NCBI GenBank assembly: GCA_934102215.1
Contig: CAKOSH010000003.1
Location: forward strand, 62,001 to 126,000
Length of the DNA: 64,000 nucleotides
DNA from: an uncultured Bacilli bacterium
GTDB taxonomy: Bacteria > Bacillota_I > Bacilli_A > RF39 > UBA660
Direction: 5' to 3'
The position numbers were made by a program, and so were the translations under genes. The notes under the pieces were generated by a model that saw only the letters and a list, made by a program, of their open reading frames with translations, had not been told where the DNA came from and ran no database searches. Shown one piece after another: positions 44,795 through 53,831 of the stretch; position 1 is the stretch's first letter; each line of letters starts with the position of its first letter.

Positions 44795-45472
44795 TTATTC
44801 TTTTTTATGCATATTTTCATAGAAACTATAATAGTTATCTTTACCAATTATTATATGATCAAGAAGTGGTATTGCCATAATACTTCCTATTTCAAATAGT
44901 TTGTTAGTAAGGTCTATGTCTTCATTTGATGGTGTCGTATTATTTGATGGATGGTTATGTATCACTATTATTGAGTGAGCACTTTCTAAAAAAGCATGTT
45001 TAAATATTTCTCTTGGATGAACTACAGATGTATTAATAGTACCTTTAAATAGTAATTTATATGATATTAATTCCATTTTAGGATTAAGATACAAAGCATA
45101 AAAATTTTCTTGTGTTTCGTTTATAAATAAGTCTTTAAATGTATCAAATATAAGTGTTGAATTATTAAGCTTTATTTTATCTTTTATGTTTGTGTAATAG
45201 ACTCGTTTTCCAAGTTCTAAAGAAGCTAATAGTTCTATTGCTTTTACACTGCCTATTCCTTTTATTTTAATAAGTTTATTATATGTAATATTTCTTAAAT
45301 TTGTTATATCATGTATTTCTTTTAATAATGTTCTTGATAAATCTTTTACTGATATATTTTTAGTACCCGTCTTTAATATTATTGAAAGTAACTCTTCATT
45401 TGATAAAGAAGATGCTCCTGCGTTTAATAATCTTTCTCTTGGTCTTTCACTTTTGATTATATCTTTTATCAT
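44795..45472 (-). CDS. radC: RadC-family (JAMM) protein
   Basis: 225 residues. An N-terminal helix-hairpin-helix (RERLLNAGASSLSNEELLS, IKGIGSVKAIELLA) is followed by a JAMM metal site IHNHPSNNTTPSNEDID near the C-terminus. RadC is common next to mreB/min and spoIVF genes; its biochemical role is unclear. ATG 45472 is used because GGGGG lies nine bases upstream. That site is part of a hairpin (AATATTCC ... GGGGATATT) that may also end ylbL transcription. Confidence 0.93.
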   Translation of the reverse strand: MIKDIIKSERPRERLLNAGASSLSNEELLSIILKTGTKNISVKDLSRTLLKEIHDITNLRNITYNKLIKIKGIGSVKAIELLASLELGKRVYYTNIKDKIKLNNSTLIFDTFKDLFINETQENFYALYLNPKMELISYKLLFKGTINTSVVHPREIFKHAFLESAHSIIVIHNHPSNNTTPSNEDIDLTNKLFEIGSIMAIPLLDHIIIGKDNYYSFYENMHKKE

Positions 45473-45519
45473 AAAAAATATCCCCCTATTATTTATATAC
45501 GAGGAATATTTATAATACA

Positions 45520-46530
45520 CTACCTATTTTTTAAACTTTCTATTACATTATGAAGATTATCTGCTTTGATAAGTTCAATATCATAATTATTTTCTTCTTT
45601 TAATTTTAATGCTTCTTCATAATTACCGCTTGGTACGATAAACACTTTTGCTTTATTTTTAACAGCACCTTTTAGTTTATATTTAACTCCATCTATATTG
45701 CCTACAGTTCCATCTGCTTCTATACTACCAGTTCCAGCAATAATATCTCCTTTAGTGATATCAAAGTCAGTAATTCTATTATATATTTCAAGTGCACACA
45801 TAAGACCTCTTGATGAACCGCTTTCATTATTTTTAAATACATATGTTACTTCTTCTTTGGTAGATACATTTTTAAGTACTGCTAGATATATACCAATTGT
45901 TAAATCGCCGTTTTTATCTTTCTTTAATATTGCATAACATTCTTTTTCTTTATTATTTCTAAGTACTTTTATATTTAACCTATCATTTTCATTATATTTT
46001 TCTTTTTCTTGCTTTAGTGTTTCATAACTATTTATTTTAACACCATTAATTTCTTTTATAGTGTCTCCTACTTTTAAATCATTATTATCTTTATCAACAA
46101 TGTACGTTACTTTTAAATCAACACTATTAACTATGTATGGTTTATTTGCTTCTTCATATGCAGCAATAATAGCATTATAGCTTGTTTCTTCTAAATATAT
46201 CTTATTACGAAGATTAACCTCATCCATACCTTCATTATCTACTTTAACTTCACTTGCTGGTACTAAGTCCCATGAAGGTATCACATAAGAAAGAAGTACT
46301 ACTGGTAATATTCCACTTCTTGATGTAACATATGTTAAATTGAAACTACCTTCTTCAGTATATCTATTATTAGTTTCAATTCTATCATTTAAATTAATAA
46401 GTCCACCTGGTGAATATACATTATAATCTAACTTTATAAAGAAAGTTGAAATTATTAATATAAATACTATATAAGACTTATAATTATTTTTTATATCATT
46501 TTTTATATAATTTAATATCTTTTTTATCAT
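45520..46530 (-). CDS. ylbL: PDZ-Lon (S16) membrane protease YlbL
   Basis: 336 residues. One N-terminal membrane helix (about 20-36), a PDZ domain (about 130-195, IVDKDNNDLKVGDTIKEING) and an S16 peptidase end with Ser in NESGSSRGLM (about 239) and Lys in GVKYKLKGA (about 285). YlbL-type proteases act at the membrane, among others in the DNA-damage response of Bacillus. It is divergent from ylbJ, from which it is separated by 45 bp. Confidence 0.93.
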   Translation of the reverse strand: MIKKILNYIKNDIKNNYKSYIVFILIISTFFIKLDYNVYSPGGLINLNDRIETNNRYTEEGSFNLTYVTSRSGILPVVLLSYVIPSWDLVPASEVKVDNEGMDEVNLRNKIYLEETSYNAIIAAYEEANKPYIVNSVDLKVTYIVDKDNNDLKVGDTIKEINGVKINSYETLKQEKEKYNENDRLNIKVLRNNKEKECYAILKKDKNGDLTIGIYLAVLKNVSTKEEVTYVFKNNESGSSRGLMCALEIYNRITDFDITKGDIIAGTGSIEADGTVGNIDGVKYKLKGAVKNKAKVFIVPSGNYEEALKLKEENNYDIELIKADNLHNVIESLKNR

Positions 46531-46575
46531 ATTTTTCTCCCATTATTAATAGTATATCACATATAAGGAAATTAA

Positions 46576-47484
46576 ATGAAAAAAATCAAATATGTAATAC
46601 TTACTATAATTTTTATTATATTTATTATTAATATTGATATTGTTATTACTTCTGTAAAGAGTGCATCAATTATATTTTTTAATAAGGTTTTTGTGAGTAT
46701 TTTTCCATTTATTATACTTAGTGATATATTATATTATTATAATTATCATTTATTCTTAAAAGATAATATTGGTGCATTTATATCTAAAATATTCAATATT
46801 AGTAGTAAGTCTAGTAGTATATTTTTACTATGTTTATTTACTAGTCATCCAGGAAATGCAATATACATTAAGAATATGCTTGATAATGATGAAATTAGTT
46901 TAAATGATGCTTCTAATTTACTTTGTTATACATTTTTTCCATCAATTGCTTTTGTTATTGGAACAATTGGAATAAGTTTATATGATAGTTATAAATTTGG
47001 ATTATATCTATATTTAATATGCTTAATAAATAATATTTTAATTGGAATATTTTTAAGAAATAAGAATGATAATATTGATAGTGATGTTGTTATTAATAAT
47101 AATTCTAATATTTTTGATGTTATTTCTAGTTCTATAATGAAAGGTATTAATACTTCATTTATCATTCTTGGAACTCTTATTATATTTACTATTATTATTA
47201 ATTTAATTCTTAAATATATAAATATTAATTCATATATGATTGGTATTTTTAGTGGTATTTTAGAACTAACTAGTGGTGTTATTAAGATAAGTGATATAAG
47301 TAGTAGTATCAACATTAAATTTCTTTTAACAACTCTTATTTTATGTTTTAGTAGTCTATCTATATTATTTCAAAGTTTTACTATACTAAGTAAATATAAA
47401 ATTAACATTAAAAAAATATTAATCGTTAAATTAATATTTTCTATTATGACTACTTGTCTACTGTATCTGTTCCATATAATTTAA
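46576..47484 (+). CDS. ylbJ: YlbJ-like sporulation membrane protein
   Basis: 302 residues with about eight membrane helices. The conserved segment LFTSHPGNAIYIKNML ... CYTFFPSIAFVIGTIG corresponds to the nucleoside-recognition/gate motif of YlbJ, a sigma-E-dependent protein needed for heat-resistant spores in Bacillus. It is shorter than YlbJ of Bacillus (about 400 residues). Proximity to ylbL, as in Bacillus, supports it. Its 3' end overlaps the convergent pilin-like gene by 35 bp. Confidence 0.78.
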   Translation: MKKIKYVILTIIFIIFIINIDIVITSVKSASIIFFNKVFVSIFPFIILSDILYYYNYHLFLKDNIGAFISKIFNISSKSSSIFLLCLFTSHPGNAIYIKNMLDNDEISLNDASNLLCYTFFPSIAFVIGTIGISLYDSYKFGLYLYLICLINNILIGIFLRNKNDNIDSDVVINNNSNIFDVISSSIMKGINTSFIILGTLIIFTIIINLILKYININSYMIGIFSGILELTSGVIKISDISSSINIKFLLTTLILCFSSLSILFQSFTILSKYKINIKKILIVKLIFSIMTTCLLYLFHII

Positions 47485-48064
47485 TATTATAATCTTCATC
47501 ACTTAAATGTATTGTAAGTATATTAAGTACATCTTTTTTAGTACTATTCTTTTTATTATCATAAGAATATTCATCTAATGAAAGACCTATAAATTTATGA
47601 CCACTTGTTGTAAGTTTATCTGGATCGCTAAAGTCCATTCTGTTTTCCATCTCTATTGTACGTATAAATTTTCTTTTATTTGTCTTACTATCAGTATATG
47701 AAATTGTACTCAAATCAGTCTTTCTTCTACCTATTCTTTTACCTGATTCGTCTGTTATTTCTACATAACCATTTTTATCTGTTGTATATATTTCTAATGT
47801 TCTTTCTTCTCCATTTTTGAATTTTAATTTGCATTTACTTCCTTCTTCATTACATGTTCCGCTTGATATACCTTTATTATTTATAATATCATTATTTATA
47901 TGTCTTGATATTGAAGCACTATATATTCTTATATCACTATCTTCTTCAATTACTTCATATGTTTGTTTTAGTTTTACTAATGTTGCTAAAAGTGATACTA
48001 ATATAATTGATACTAATGTTATACTTACTATTAACTCGATTAATGTAAATCCTTTTTTATTCAT
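47450..48064 (-). CDS. type IV pilin/pseudopilin-like protein (PilW-like)
   Basis: 204 residues. The N-terminus KKGFTLIELIVSITLVSIIL is a classical prepilin signal with GFTLIE and a long helix. The rest is polar and beta-rich, like a minor pilin (PulJ/PilW size). It is the last gene of a three-gene operon (49818-47450). No ATPase, platform or prepilin-peptidase gene is in the window. Confidence 0.8.
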   Translation of the reverse strand: MNKKGFTLIELIVSITLVSIILVSLLATLVKLKQTYEVIEEDSDIRIYSASISRHINNDIINNKGISSGTCNEEGSKCKLKFKNGEERTLEIYTTDKNGYVEITDESGKRIGRRKTDLSTISYTDSKTNKRKFIRTIEMENRMDFSDPDKLTTSGHKFIGLSLDEYSYDNKKNSTKKDVLNILTIHLSDEDYNIKLYGTDTVDK

Positions 48065-48074
48065 AGTTCCTCCG

Positions 48075-48575
48075 TTATAGCATTATAGATGCATAATAAT
48101 ATTTTCCTTTTCTATAAAATACACCAACTATATAATTTATTGGTAATCCTGTATCGTCATCTAATTTCTTTAATGTTTTTATATATTCTAGTGTTCCATT
48201 ATCATATTTTTTTGTATTATAGTTTCCACTTGAATCTTTTGTTTTTAATGCATCTTCTACATTATTTATTTTTATAAAATATATTAAATCAGTATCTTTA
48301 AATACTTGAGTGCAGTTACTTAGTACTGTTCCCATAGTAGTACTTGTGCAGTTGTCTTTAGAAGCAATCATGTCATTTTGATAACTTGAACCTGTTTTAT
48401 TACCTAGTTCATTTATTGTCCACAATAGATATTTATCACTTGCTACATCGTAATATTTTCTTTCTTTTGATTTACTTTCTAATAAGTCATAACTTGAAAG
48501 TGACATTGCGAGTGCAAGTGCAACTACTATTAAAACTGTTACGCTTTCTATAAATATGAATCCATCTTTTTTCAT
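48075..48575 (-). CDS. pseudopilin-like protein with atypical signal
   Basis: 166 residues. KKDGFIFIESVTVLIVVALALAM resembles a prepilin N-terminus (G before a hydrophobic helix with Glu at +5), but the residues after Gly are FIFIE rather than FTLIE. The C-terminal part is small and polar. It is flanked by the PilW-like gene and the larger protein and spaced 1 bp after the latter, so the three are co-translated. Confidence 0.7.
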   Translation of the reverse strand: MKKDGFIFIESVTVLIVVALALAMSLSSYDLLESKSKERKYYDVASDKYLLWTINELGNKTGSSYQNDMIASKDNCTSTTMGTVLSNCTQVFKDTDLIYFIKINNVEDALKTKDSSGNYNTKKYDNGTLEYIKTLKKLDDDTGLPINYIVGVFYRKGKYYYASIML

Positions 48576-48576
48576 G

Positions 48577-49818
48577 TTATTCTCCTATTACATATGGACT
48601 TGTTGAAAGTCCTGTACCACTTTCTATAACTGCATCTCCTCTTAATGTGATAACTGGAAATAATTTACCTGATGTTGAAGTTGTTATTTCACTTAAAATT
48701 CCATTTGCGTCTAAACCAAAAAGATATGAGTCGTTAGAAGCTAAAGAGCTATTATATTTATACGCTTTTGGTGTCATTGTGTAATAATAATTTCCATTAG
48801 ATAAATAGAATGTACTTGATGATGTTTTACCAGCTCCTGCATATAAAAGTTCATCCATTGTAATTAAAGCTACTGGATATAATAATTCACTATTTCCATT
48901 TGTTAGGGCAGTTGTGTATTTATCATTATCATTTATACAGTTAAATGAAGGACTACTACTATTAAATCTAAGTAAAGGGTCATAATCTGTTGTGTTATTT
49001 CCATATCCAAGTTGTGTAGCTGAGCCTGTATATCCTTCACTACTTACTGTTATTTTTCTATCATTACAATAAATTGTATTAGCAAGATATTTTGTAACAT
49101 TATCACCTTTATTATATATATTGTTTTGTGTCCATGTTTCTAGTGCTTTCTTTGCGTTACTATCAGCTATTCCTTTGTGAGCAATATCGTATGAAGTTGA
49201 TGGTACTGTAGCATTACATGTTGTAGTATTTTCACATCCTTGATTTAATCCAACTCTAAATCCTATAAAAGCATTATCTTTTCTAGTTTGATTAAACATA
49301 GTTCCACTAATAGGAGCGGTAATTGTACCAGTTGGACAGCTTCCATTTATAGGTGTTCCTGCATATTGCATTCTTACAGCATTTCCTTCTGTAGTTCTAA
49401 TTATTCTAAAACAAAATCCTGCATATATAACATAATTATTATTAACATTTCCTCTAAAATAATATACTTTAGTACCATTTATAGTTTTAGTTTGATCAAT
49501 TGTATAATATAATCCTTGTCCATTTGTTGAACTAGATGGTATACTGAAATTTATTCCTGTAGTAGAGCTTACGTTTGTACTACTTACATTATCAGGATAA
49601 CTTAAATTATCTATTAAAATTCTATAATATAGTTTACTTTTTTGTTCATTTGAAACCTTTAAATCATTGTTAATTCTTTCGCTAAAAGTAGTTAATATTT
49701 TATTATTTCTTGAATATGTCTTAAGTATAGCAAGCATAACAAATAGAAATAATATTAAAAATGTATAAACAAGTGTTACTGATATAAATCCATTTTTATT
49801 TTTCATATTTTTCTTCAT
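48577..49818 (-). CDS. large exported protein with pilin-like N-terminus
   Basis: 413 residues. It begins KNKNGFISVTLVYTFLILFLFVML, a prepilin-like Gly-Phe followed by a helix but without Glu at +5. A long extracellular region with several Cys (about residues 130-320) and Ser/Thr/Asn-rich repeats follows. Minor pilins lacking Glu5 often cap the pilus tip, so a tip-adhesin role is possible; this is inference. It is the first gene of the operon (ATG 49818, GAGGAG). Confidence 0.6.
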   Translation of the reverse strand: MKKNMKNKNGFISVTLVYTFLILFLFVMLAILKTYSRNNKILTTFSERINNDLKVSNEQKSKLYYRILIDNLSYPDNVSSTNVSSTTGINFSIPSSSTNGQGLYYTIDQTKTINGTKVYYFRGNVNNNYVIYAGFCFRIIRTTEGNAVRMQYAGTPINGSCPTGTITAPISGTMFNQTRKDNAFIGFRVGLNQGCENTTTCNATVPSTSYDIAHKGIADSNAKKALETWTQNNIYNKGDNVTKYLANTIYCNDRKITVSSEGYTGSATQLGYGNNTTDYDPLLRFNSSSPSFNCINDNDKYTTALTNGNSELLYPVALITMDELLYAGAGKTSSSTFYLSNGNYYYTMTPKAYKYNSSLASNDSYLFGLDANGILSEITTSTSGKLFPVITLRGDAVIESGTGLSTSPYVIGE

Positions 49819-49856
49819 CTTGTACTCCTCTATTGTAATTATATAACAAAATAAAA

Positions 49857-49885
49857 TAAAAATCTACACGTATATTAATGTGTAA
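49857..49885 (-). terminator. ysxE terminator
   Basis: On the minus strand TACACAT ... ACGTGTA is followed by GATTTTTATTTT, directly after the ysxE stop. Confidence 0.6.
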
Positions 49886-49886
49886 A

Positions 49887-50705
49887 TTATTTATTTTCAC
49901 TTACTACTCCTATACCAGAATATATATAAGAAAAAGTATTCTTAATATTATATGTGTTGTCCATTTCATTATCTATTCTTACTATTTTAGGTGGTATAGA
50001 TATTAAGACATTAAATAACATTTTTTCTTCATCTGTTAAAGACAATGTTTCATTATATACCTTTAAAAGATATGGAAAATCTAATTTATAGCCTTCTTTT
50101 TTATAAAATTTATATAGATCAAGAATTGGAGTGTCAACCAAATAATTATCCCAACTGATTAAATAATTTTTATCTCCATGAATAAAATGTTCAAATGAAA
50201 CATTGTTATGATTTATACATACTCTTTCTTTTGATTTATATTCTACTATTTTGAACCACTTTTTTAGTTCTTCTTTAGCATACTTAAGCGATCCATCTAT
50301 AGCACTATAGTTTCTTGCAAATAAATAATGTGATGGTGACATTAATTCTTCATTTTCTATTTCTTCTATAGCTTCTTCATAATATTTAGTTAAGTATTCT
50401 ATATTTGATAACAATTTATTATATATTGTTTTATATTTATTCTTACTAACGTCTTTAAAAAACATTGTTTTATAGTGTAACATTGATAATGTCTTTATAA
50501 GTTCTACGCCTTTAGATACTTCATGATATTTTTCTTCTTTTATATATTTAGTTGTTACTTCTCTATCATTTATATCTATTATTTCAGGGTAATTATCATA
50601 TCTAACTGTATCAAGATATTCATATAACTCTAGTAAGTCATTATTTCTTTTTTTAACTACTTTGTCTTCATCAATTTGTACACTATTTTTATACTTCTTA
50701 CTCAT
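49887..50705 (-). CDS. ysxE: CotS/YsxE-family kinase-like spore coat protein
   Basis: 272 residues with an aminoglycoside-phosphotransferase-like fold: a lysine strand, VCINHNNVSFEHFIHGDKNYLISWDNYLVDTPILDLYKFYK (split here by comment: the CINHNN and SWDNYL parts mark the degenerate active site). The catalytic Asp motifs are altered (HNN for HGD, SWD for DFD), so activity is uncertain. It overlaps spoVID by 8 bases (ATGAGTAA). The spoVID-ysxE pair is a sporulation unit in Bacillus subtilis. Confidence 0.75.
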   Translation of the reverse strand: MSKKYKNSVQIDEDKVVKKRNNDLLELYEYLDTVRYDNYPEIIDINDREVTTKYIKEEKYHEVSKGVELIKTLSMLHYKTMFFKDVSKNKYKTIYNKLLSNIEYLTKYYEEAIEEIENEELMSPSHYLFARNYSAIDGSLKYAKEELKKWFKIVEYKSKERVCINHNNVSFEHFIHGDKNYLISWDNYLVDTPILDLYKFYKKEGYKLDFPYLLKVYNETLSLTDEEKMLFNVLISIPPKIVRIDNEMDNTYNIKNTFSYIYSGIGVVSENK

Positions 50706-51369
50706 TTACTTCAGGTATAATTATCTTATCACCTATTTTTAGATCAGAGAGCGTATTATACATAGATAATTCTTCTTTAGTAATATTATATTTATTACAT
50801 ATTGTATCTACTGTATCACCTTCTCTTAGAATGTAGATTTTATAGGTGTAATATTTATTTTCATTATTTATTATTGTATTTGTTATATTTGATATATTAT
50901 TTTCTATATCAACGTCATTTATTACTGGTTCAACTGTCTTTTCTACTTCTTTAGGAAGTTTCATATCATCTTTAAAATAGTTATTTAAATAGTCATCTAA
51001 TTCATCAGGCTCTTCTTCTATTTCGTTTTTCACTTCTTCTTTTGTTTCTTCTAATTCATCACAAGTAAGTAATAAATCAATATTAACTTTTAATACATCT
51101 TTATTTATATCATATTTAAAATCATCTATATCTATTTTAATAGTATCTTTATCTACTTTTTTAGATATAGCTATACCAAATGGTACTTTATATTCAAATT
51201 CTTCATCAATTACACTTGCTTCAGTCATCTTGTATGTACCATTTATATTTACTTCACCTTCAACTAAATCATCTAATATTTTATAGTCATGTTCTAAGCT
51301 GATATTAGTTATCTCTCCAATTTTAGTCTTGAAGATAATATCTTTTTTTAATGGAATAATTTCTTTCAT
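50698..51369 (-). CDS. spoVID: SpoVID-like spore morphogenesis protein with LysM domain
   Basis: 223 residues. The N-terminal beta domain (about 1-110, with HDYKILDDLVEGEVNINGTY) resembles SpoVID's coat-localisation region. An acidic linker (EEEPDELDDYLNNYF) leads into a C-terminal LysM (about 172-220, YILREGDTVDTICNKYNIT). SpoVID guides coat encasement of the spore. Its position between lon and ysxE agrees with the Bacillus neighbourhood. Confidence 0.85.
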   Translation of the reverse strand: MKEIIPLKKDIIFKTKIGEITNISLEHDYKILDDLVEGEVNINGTYKMTEASVIDEEFEYKVPFGIAISKKVDKDTIKIDIDDFKYDINKDVLKVNIDLLLTCDELEETKEEVKNEIEEEPDELDDYLNNYFKDDMKLPKEVEKTVEPVINDVDIENNISNITNTIINNENKYYTYKIYILREGDTVDTICNKYNITKEELSMYNTLSDLKIGDKIIIPEVNE

Positions 51370-51394
51370 ATATTCATCCTTTCTAATTAAATAT

Positions 51395-51418
51395 ATGAAA
51401 AAAAATATCCTTTATGAG
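51395..51418 (-). terminator. lon terminator
   Basis: On the minus strand AATATTC ... GGATATT is followed by TTTTTT, just after the lon stop. One mismatch in the stem. Confidence 0.55.
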
Positions 51419-53730
51419 AATATTTTTTCGTATATTTCTAAATAATTACTTACAAGGACAAATTCTATATTATTTTTAAGATCTTTTTCTAACCATTCTA
51501 TATCATTTAAGTTGTCTTTTGGTATAAATAGTTTTTCTATATTTTGTCTTTTACAAGCAATAGTTTTTTCTTTAAGGCCACCTATTTTAAGTATATCTCC
51601 ATTAAGTGTTATTTCTCCAGTTAAAGATATTTTATCACTTATTATTACACCTTTTATATGTGAAAGTATTGCTGTTACGATTGATATACCAGCAGATGGA
51701 CCATCTTTATTAATGGCACCTTCTGTAAAATTAATATGAAAGTCATTATTTAAAAAGAAGTCTTCATCAATATCAAATCTTTTAGCATTACTTTTTATAT
51801 AACTAAGTGCAATCTCTATACTTTCTTTAGTAATACTACCAAGTGAGCCTGTAAATGTATATTTTCCAGTTCCTTTAAAAGAGGTACATTCTATATATAT
51901 TGATACCCCACCTATACTACTACAAGCAACAGCAGTAACTACCCCTGGATGAATTAGTTCTTTATATTTAGATTCTTTATATAATTCTTGTTCAAGATAA
52001 TGTGGTATATCATTTTCTTTTATTCTAACACTTACTATTTTTCTTGATGATTTAATATGTTCTGTTATTACTTTTCTTATTATTTTATTTATATCTCTTT
52101 CTAGTTCACGAACTCCTGATTCATTTGTATATTCATTTATTATTTTCTTTATGGCATCTGTTTCAAATTTAATAATTGTATTTTTAAGTCCATGTTTTTT
52201 TAATGCTGATGGGATGATGTAGTTCTCACTTATAAGTAATTTTTCATTGTCAGTGTATCCTGTTAAATCTATTATTTCAAGTCTATCTAAAAGTGCTGGT
52301 GGTATATTAGATATATCATTTGCGGTTAATATAAATAATATTTTAGATAAATCTATTTCTTCATCTATATAATTATCAACAAATCTTTTATTTTGACTTA
52401 CATCTAATATATCAAGTAATGTTGATGCAGGATCTCCTTTATAATCTTTTTTTAATTTATCAACTTCATCAAGTAAAAATACTGGATTATTACTACCACA
52501 TTTTATAAGAGAAGTAACTATTTTACCTGGGTTAGAACCTATGTATGCTCGTCTATGACCCACTAATTCAGCTGAATCACTCATACCACCTAAAGATATT
52601 TTTACGAAATTTCTATCAAGTGCTTTAGATATTGATTCAGCAAATGTAGTCTTACCTACTCCAGGAGGACCTACTAAACATATAATTGGACTAGATACTT
52701 CATCAGTAATACTTTTTACTGCGATGTACTCAATTACTCTTTCTTTAGCCTTTTTCATTCCATAATGAGTATCATTAAGTTTTTTTTCTATTTTAAGTAA
52801 ATCTCTTTCATCTCTTGTTTCAGTGTACCAAGGTACATTTAATAAATATTCTATATAGTTTCTTATGATACCTGCATCAGGACTCATTTCACTAGTAGCA
52901 TTATATCTTTCTATTTCACTTAATAATTTATTTCTTATTCTCTCTGGATATTTAGGACTATTTGCAAGATTTCTATAATTTAATATATCTTCTTCTTTAG
53001 TATTAGTTTCACCAAGTTCATTTTTGATAACTTTTAATTTTTCTTTTAAAATAAATTCTTTTTGAGTGTCATCTAATCCCTTTTTAATTTCACTTTCAAT
53101 ATGACCTTCAAGGTCTATTACAGCACTTTCAACAGCAAGTTCTTTTATCAATATTTTACATCTACTTATTGGGGAAGAATCTAACATTAGATTAAGTTTC
53201 TTTTCAAAAGAAAGTGGTAAGAAATTAGCAATTACATCTGTTAATTTATCTAAATTGATTCCCCCTTTTACTTCACTCATTATAGAGTTACCAACAAATG
53301 GATTTTTATTAATATAAAGTTCTAATTCAGCCTGTAATTTTCTTTGATAAGCTACCCATTCTATTTCACTTTCATTCATTTCAATATTAGTAATAATACT
53401 ATCAAGAATATCTTCTTCATTTGAATAATTTACATAACTAATTATTTTAACTCTATAAAGACCTGTTATTATTACTCTTTTATTTCCATTAGGAAGATCA
53501 ATAACACTATTTATTTTTCCAACTACACCTATTCTTGGTAAATCAGATGTATCAGGCTTTTCTTCTAAAAGATTTAGAGGGCATACGATTAAGACTTCAC
53601 TATCATGATATAATTTAGATATTTCAGTTACTTTCTTACTTATATCACTTTTTATTTCTACTCGTACTTCTTCTCCTGGAAGCAAGACTAGTTTTTTTAA
53701 CAAAATTACAGGTAAATTACTCTTAATCAT
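51412..53730 (-). CDS. lon: ATP-dependent protease Lon
   Basis: 772 residues, full length: an N-terminal LON substrate domain (LPVILLKKLVLLPGEEVRV), AAA+ with Walker A GPPGVGKTTF (about 353) and Walker B PVFLLDEVDKL, then an S16 domain with Ser in DGPSAGIS (about 677) and Lys in GGLKEKTIACK (about 720). It degrades misfolded and regulatory proteins. The close distance to spoVID suggests linked transcription, although a terminator lies between them. Confidence 0.97.
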   Translation of the reverse strand: MIKSNLPVILLKKLVLLPGEEVRVEIKSDISKKVTEISKLYHDSEVLIVCPLNLLEEKPDTSDLPRIGVVGKINSVIDLPNGNKRVIITGLYRVKIISYVNYSNEEDILDSIITNIEMNESEIEWVAYQRKLQAELELYINKNPFVGNSIMSEVKGGINLDKLTDVIANFLPLSFEKKLNLMLDSSPISRCKILIKELAVESAVIDLEGHIESEIKKGLDDTQKEFILKEKLKVIKNELGETNTKEEDILNYRNLANSPKYPERIRNKLLSEIERYNATSEMSPDAGIIRNYIEYLLNVPWYTETRDERDLLKIEKKLNDTHYGMKKAKERVIEYIAVKSITDEVSSPIICLVGPPGVGKTTFAESISKALDRNFVKISLGGMSDSAELVGHRRAYIGSNPGKIVTSLIKCGSNNPVFLLDEVDKLKKDYKGDPASTLLDILDVSQNKRFVDNYIDEEIDLSKILFILTANDISNIPPALLDRLEIIDLTGYTDNEKLLISENYIIPSALKKHGLKNTIIKFETDAIKKIINEYTNESGVRELERDINKIIRKVITEHIKSSRKIVSVRIKENDIPHYLEQELYKESKYKELIHPGVVTAVACSSIGGVSIYIECTSFKGTGKYTFTGSLGSITKESIEIALSYIKSNAKRFDIDEDFFLNNDFHINFTEGAINKDGPSAGISIVTAILSHIKGVIISDKISLTGEITLNGDILKIGGLKEKTIACKRQNIEKLFIPKDNLNDIEWLEKDLKNNIEFVLVSNYLEIYEKIFS

Positions 53731-53796
53731 GCTTCCTCCCTACTTGACTTATTATTATAAATTTAATTCAAAAAAATGTAAACCCAAAAAAGAAAT

Positions 53797-53831
53797 TTTC
53801 ACAAAAAAAGAGCTATAAAGTTTGACTTTGC
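53797..53831 (-). terminator. terminator overlapping the gene end at 53813
   Basis: On the minus strand GAGC-AAAG-TCAAA-CTTT-ATA-GCTC is followed by TTTTTTT. Confidence 0.8.
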
